Shown: one piece after another, positions 62,860 through 64,000 of the stretch | Position numbering within the stretch: the stretch's first letter is position 1 | Layout: the number at the start of each line of letters is the position of its first letter | NCBI RefSeq assembly: GCF_001019715.1 | Contig: NZ_BBXJ01000001.1 | Coordinates: 868,001-932,000, forward strand | Origin: Rodentibacter caecimuris | GTDB taxonomy: Bacteria > Pseudomonadota > Gammaproteobacteria > Enterobacterales > Pasteurellaceae | Reading direction: 5' to 3' | Length of the DNA: 64,000 nucleotides | Program-made: the position numbers and the translations under genes | The notes under the pieces: model-generated | The model's input: the letters and a program-made list of their open reading frames with translations, nothing else | Told to the model about the DNA's origin: nothing | Databases searched by the model: none

Positions 62860-63912
62860 TTAATTGGTTTTTAATTTATTCCAGTATTTTTCGTAGATAT
62901 CCACGGCATCGCCGACATCACCTTGCATGATACCTTTTTCCACTTCTTCTGAAGGCGGGAATAAGGTCGGATCATTCACCAGTTCAGGACTGAGTAACGC
63001 TTTTACGCCCTCATTCGGCATCGAAAAGCCCATGCGTTCCACTACCACTTTGGCATTTTCAGGACGAAGTAGGAAATCAATAAATTTGTGCGCCCCTTCC
63101 ACATTTTTTGCCGTTTTAGGGATAGCATAGTTATCCATCCAGAAAATCGCCCCCTCTTGCGGATACACAAATTGCAGGCTTGGGTTTTCTTTACGAGCAA
63201 GATAAGCCGAACCGTTCCAAATCATCCCAATGGTGGCTTCACCCTGTACATAAGGCACTTCCGGTGAGTCAGAGTTGAACGTTACCACATTAGGCAATAA
63301 TTTCAGCAAACGCTCGTAGGCAGCTTTTATCTCCTCTTCATTTGTGGTGTTAGGCGATTTTCCTTCCAATAATAAAGCGATGTGGAACACTTCACGGGCA
63401 TCGCTGGTCATCAATACTTTGTGTTTAAATTCAGGTTTCCAAAGATCCGCCCAGCTTGTGATGGTTTTCGGATCAATCTCATCTGCGTTCACTTCAATTC
63501 CGGTTAAACCATACACATAAGGTAGAGAATATTTATTCTCAGGATCAAATTCTTTATTAAGCAAATGTGTCGGAATCTGTTTTAAATTACTTAATTTGCT
63601 GTGATCAAGGGGTTGCAACATATTTTCCTTGATCATCTTATTCACATAATAGCTTGACGGGAATACCAAATCATAGCCGGAGCCGGTATTCTCCGTTAAT
63701 TTTAGTTTGGCATACATTTCTTCGTTGCTCTCAAAGGTGGAATAAATGACTTCCACACCGGTTTCTTTGGTAAATTGAGCGACGAGTTCGGGCGGCACAT
63801 AGTCCGTCCAGTTATACACATAAAGTTTGTTGTTGGCAAAAGCAGAGGCCGCAAAAAGTGCGGTCGCAGAGAGGAAAAGGTTTTTGATGGAACAAACAAC
63901 AGATTTTTTCAA
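62860..63912 (-). CDS. potD: Spermidine/putrescine-binding periplasmic protein, paralogue 2
   Basis: 350 residues. The start is TTG at 63912 (no ATG in frame until well into the mature protein), with AGGAG nine bases before it. Signal peptide [20 protein letters not shown], cleaved near AFA. Type 8 solute-binding fold: [75 protein letters not shown] and [19 protein letters not shown] match PotD. The promoter-proximal 3' end of another transcript unit (hairpin at 63957-63979) precedes it; potABC may lie beyond the right edge. Confidence 0.93.
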   Translation of the reverse strand: MKKSVVCSIKNLFLSATALFAASAFANNKLYVYNWTDYVPPELVAQFTKETGVEVIYSTFESNEEMYAKLKLTENTGSGYDLVFPSSYYVNKMIKENMLQPLDHSKLSNLKQIPTHLLNKEFDPENKYSLPYVYGLTGIEVNADEIDPKTITSWADLWKPEFKHKVLMTSDAREVFHIALLLEGKSPNTTNEEEIKAAYERLLKLLPNVVTFNSDSPEVPYVQGEATIGMIWNGSAYLARKENPSLQFVYPQEGAIFWMDNYAIPKTAKNVEGAHKFIDFLLRPENAKVVVERMGFSMPNEGVKALLSPELVNDPTLFPPSEEVEKGIMQGDVGDAVDIYEKYWNKLKTN

Positions 63913-63956
63913 TTTATCAGTCTCCTAGGGGGATTATTACAAGTAAAGAAATATTA

Positions 63957-63979
63957 GCTCAGTAATAGCATTACCGAGC
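63957..63979 (-). terminator. Hairpin upstream of potD, possible terminator of the preceding gene
   Basis: GCTCAGTAAT and ATTACCGAGC pair over 10 positions with one mismatch and a 3-base loop. The gene it would end lies off the window. Confidence 0.4.
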
Positions 63980-64000
63980 CGAATTTATTTGCTACCAAAC

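Overview
The window is a gene-dense chromosomal segment from a member of the Pasteurellaceae. The 9-base core of the Hin-type DNA uptake signal (AAGTGCGGT or its complement) occurs more than 40 times. Gene order and protein sequences resemble Haemophilus/Aggregatibacter/Pasteurella throughout, and the GC content looks like roughly 40 percent. The N-glycosyltransferase with rimO makes Aggregatibacter or a close relative plausible, but the species is inference. I see no rRNA, tRNA, insertion sequence, prophage or CRISPR array.

Layout. 1-8.9 kb: cyaA (cut by the left edge, TTG start), a small membrane protein, a quinone-oxidoreductase-like gene and hchA facing an AraC-type regulator, greB, and tex. 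9-17 kb: pckA, aspA, groES-groEL, ygfB-pepP, uspA. 17-21 kb: alaS, csrA, galU. 21.4-29.9 kb: the alpha and spc ribosomal operons on the minus strand (rplN to rplQ, with secY, rpmJ and rpoA), with a recognisable alpha-operon S4-binding pseudoknot before rpsM. 30-35.7 kb: tusDCB with a YheO-type regulator, fkpA/slyX divergent, an unknown secreted protein, plsC-ftsP. 35.8-45.5 kb: lpxH, an AhpD-like protein, a formate/nitrite-family channel, a DUF924 protein, purL, mutS. 45.8-51.1 kb: potD paralogue 1, pldB, two Sel1-repeat proteins, asd. 51.2-55.5 kb: an HMW1C-type cytoplasmic N-glycosyltransferase with a histone-H1-like tail behind rimO, then an mgtC-family gene. 55.7-61 kb: a TonB-dependent receptor followed by an M16 lipoprotein protease. 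61-64 kb: proS and potD paralogue 2.

How it fits together. Most genes are housekeeping. Regulation is partly readable: CRP-like sites lie about 41.5 bp upstream of inferred start sites at pckA, aspA (overlapping an FNR box) and uspA, in the same window as the cAMP-producing cyaA; a PurR operator precedes purL; a sigma-32 promoter precedes groES; a Fur-like box precedes the TonB receptor. Uptake sequences are used as inverted pairs in several terminators and lie inside the signal-peptide codons of six exported proteins.

The accessory biology most worth following up is the rimO-ngt locus, which lacks the glucose-extending transferase expected downstream and carries a basic tail on the transferase, and the receptor plus M16 protease pair, which resembles protein-piracy iron uptake (Fus-type) systems.
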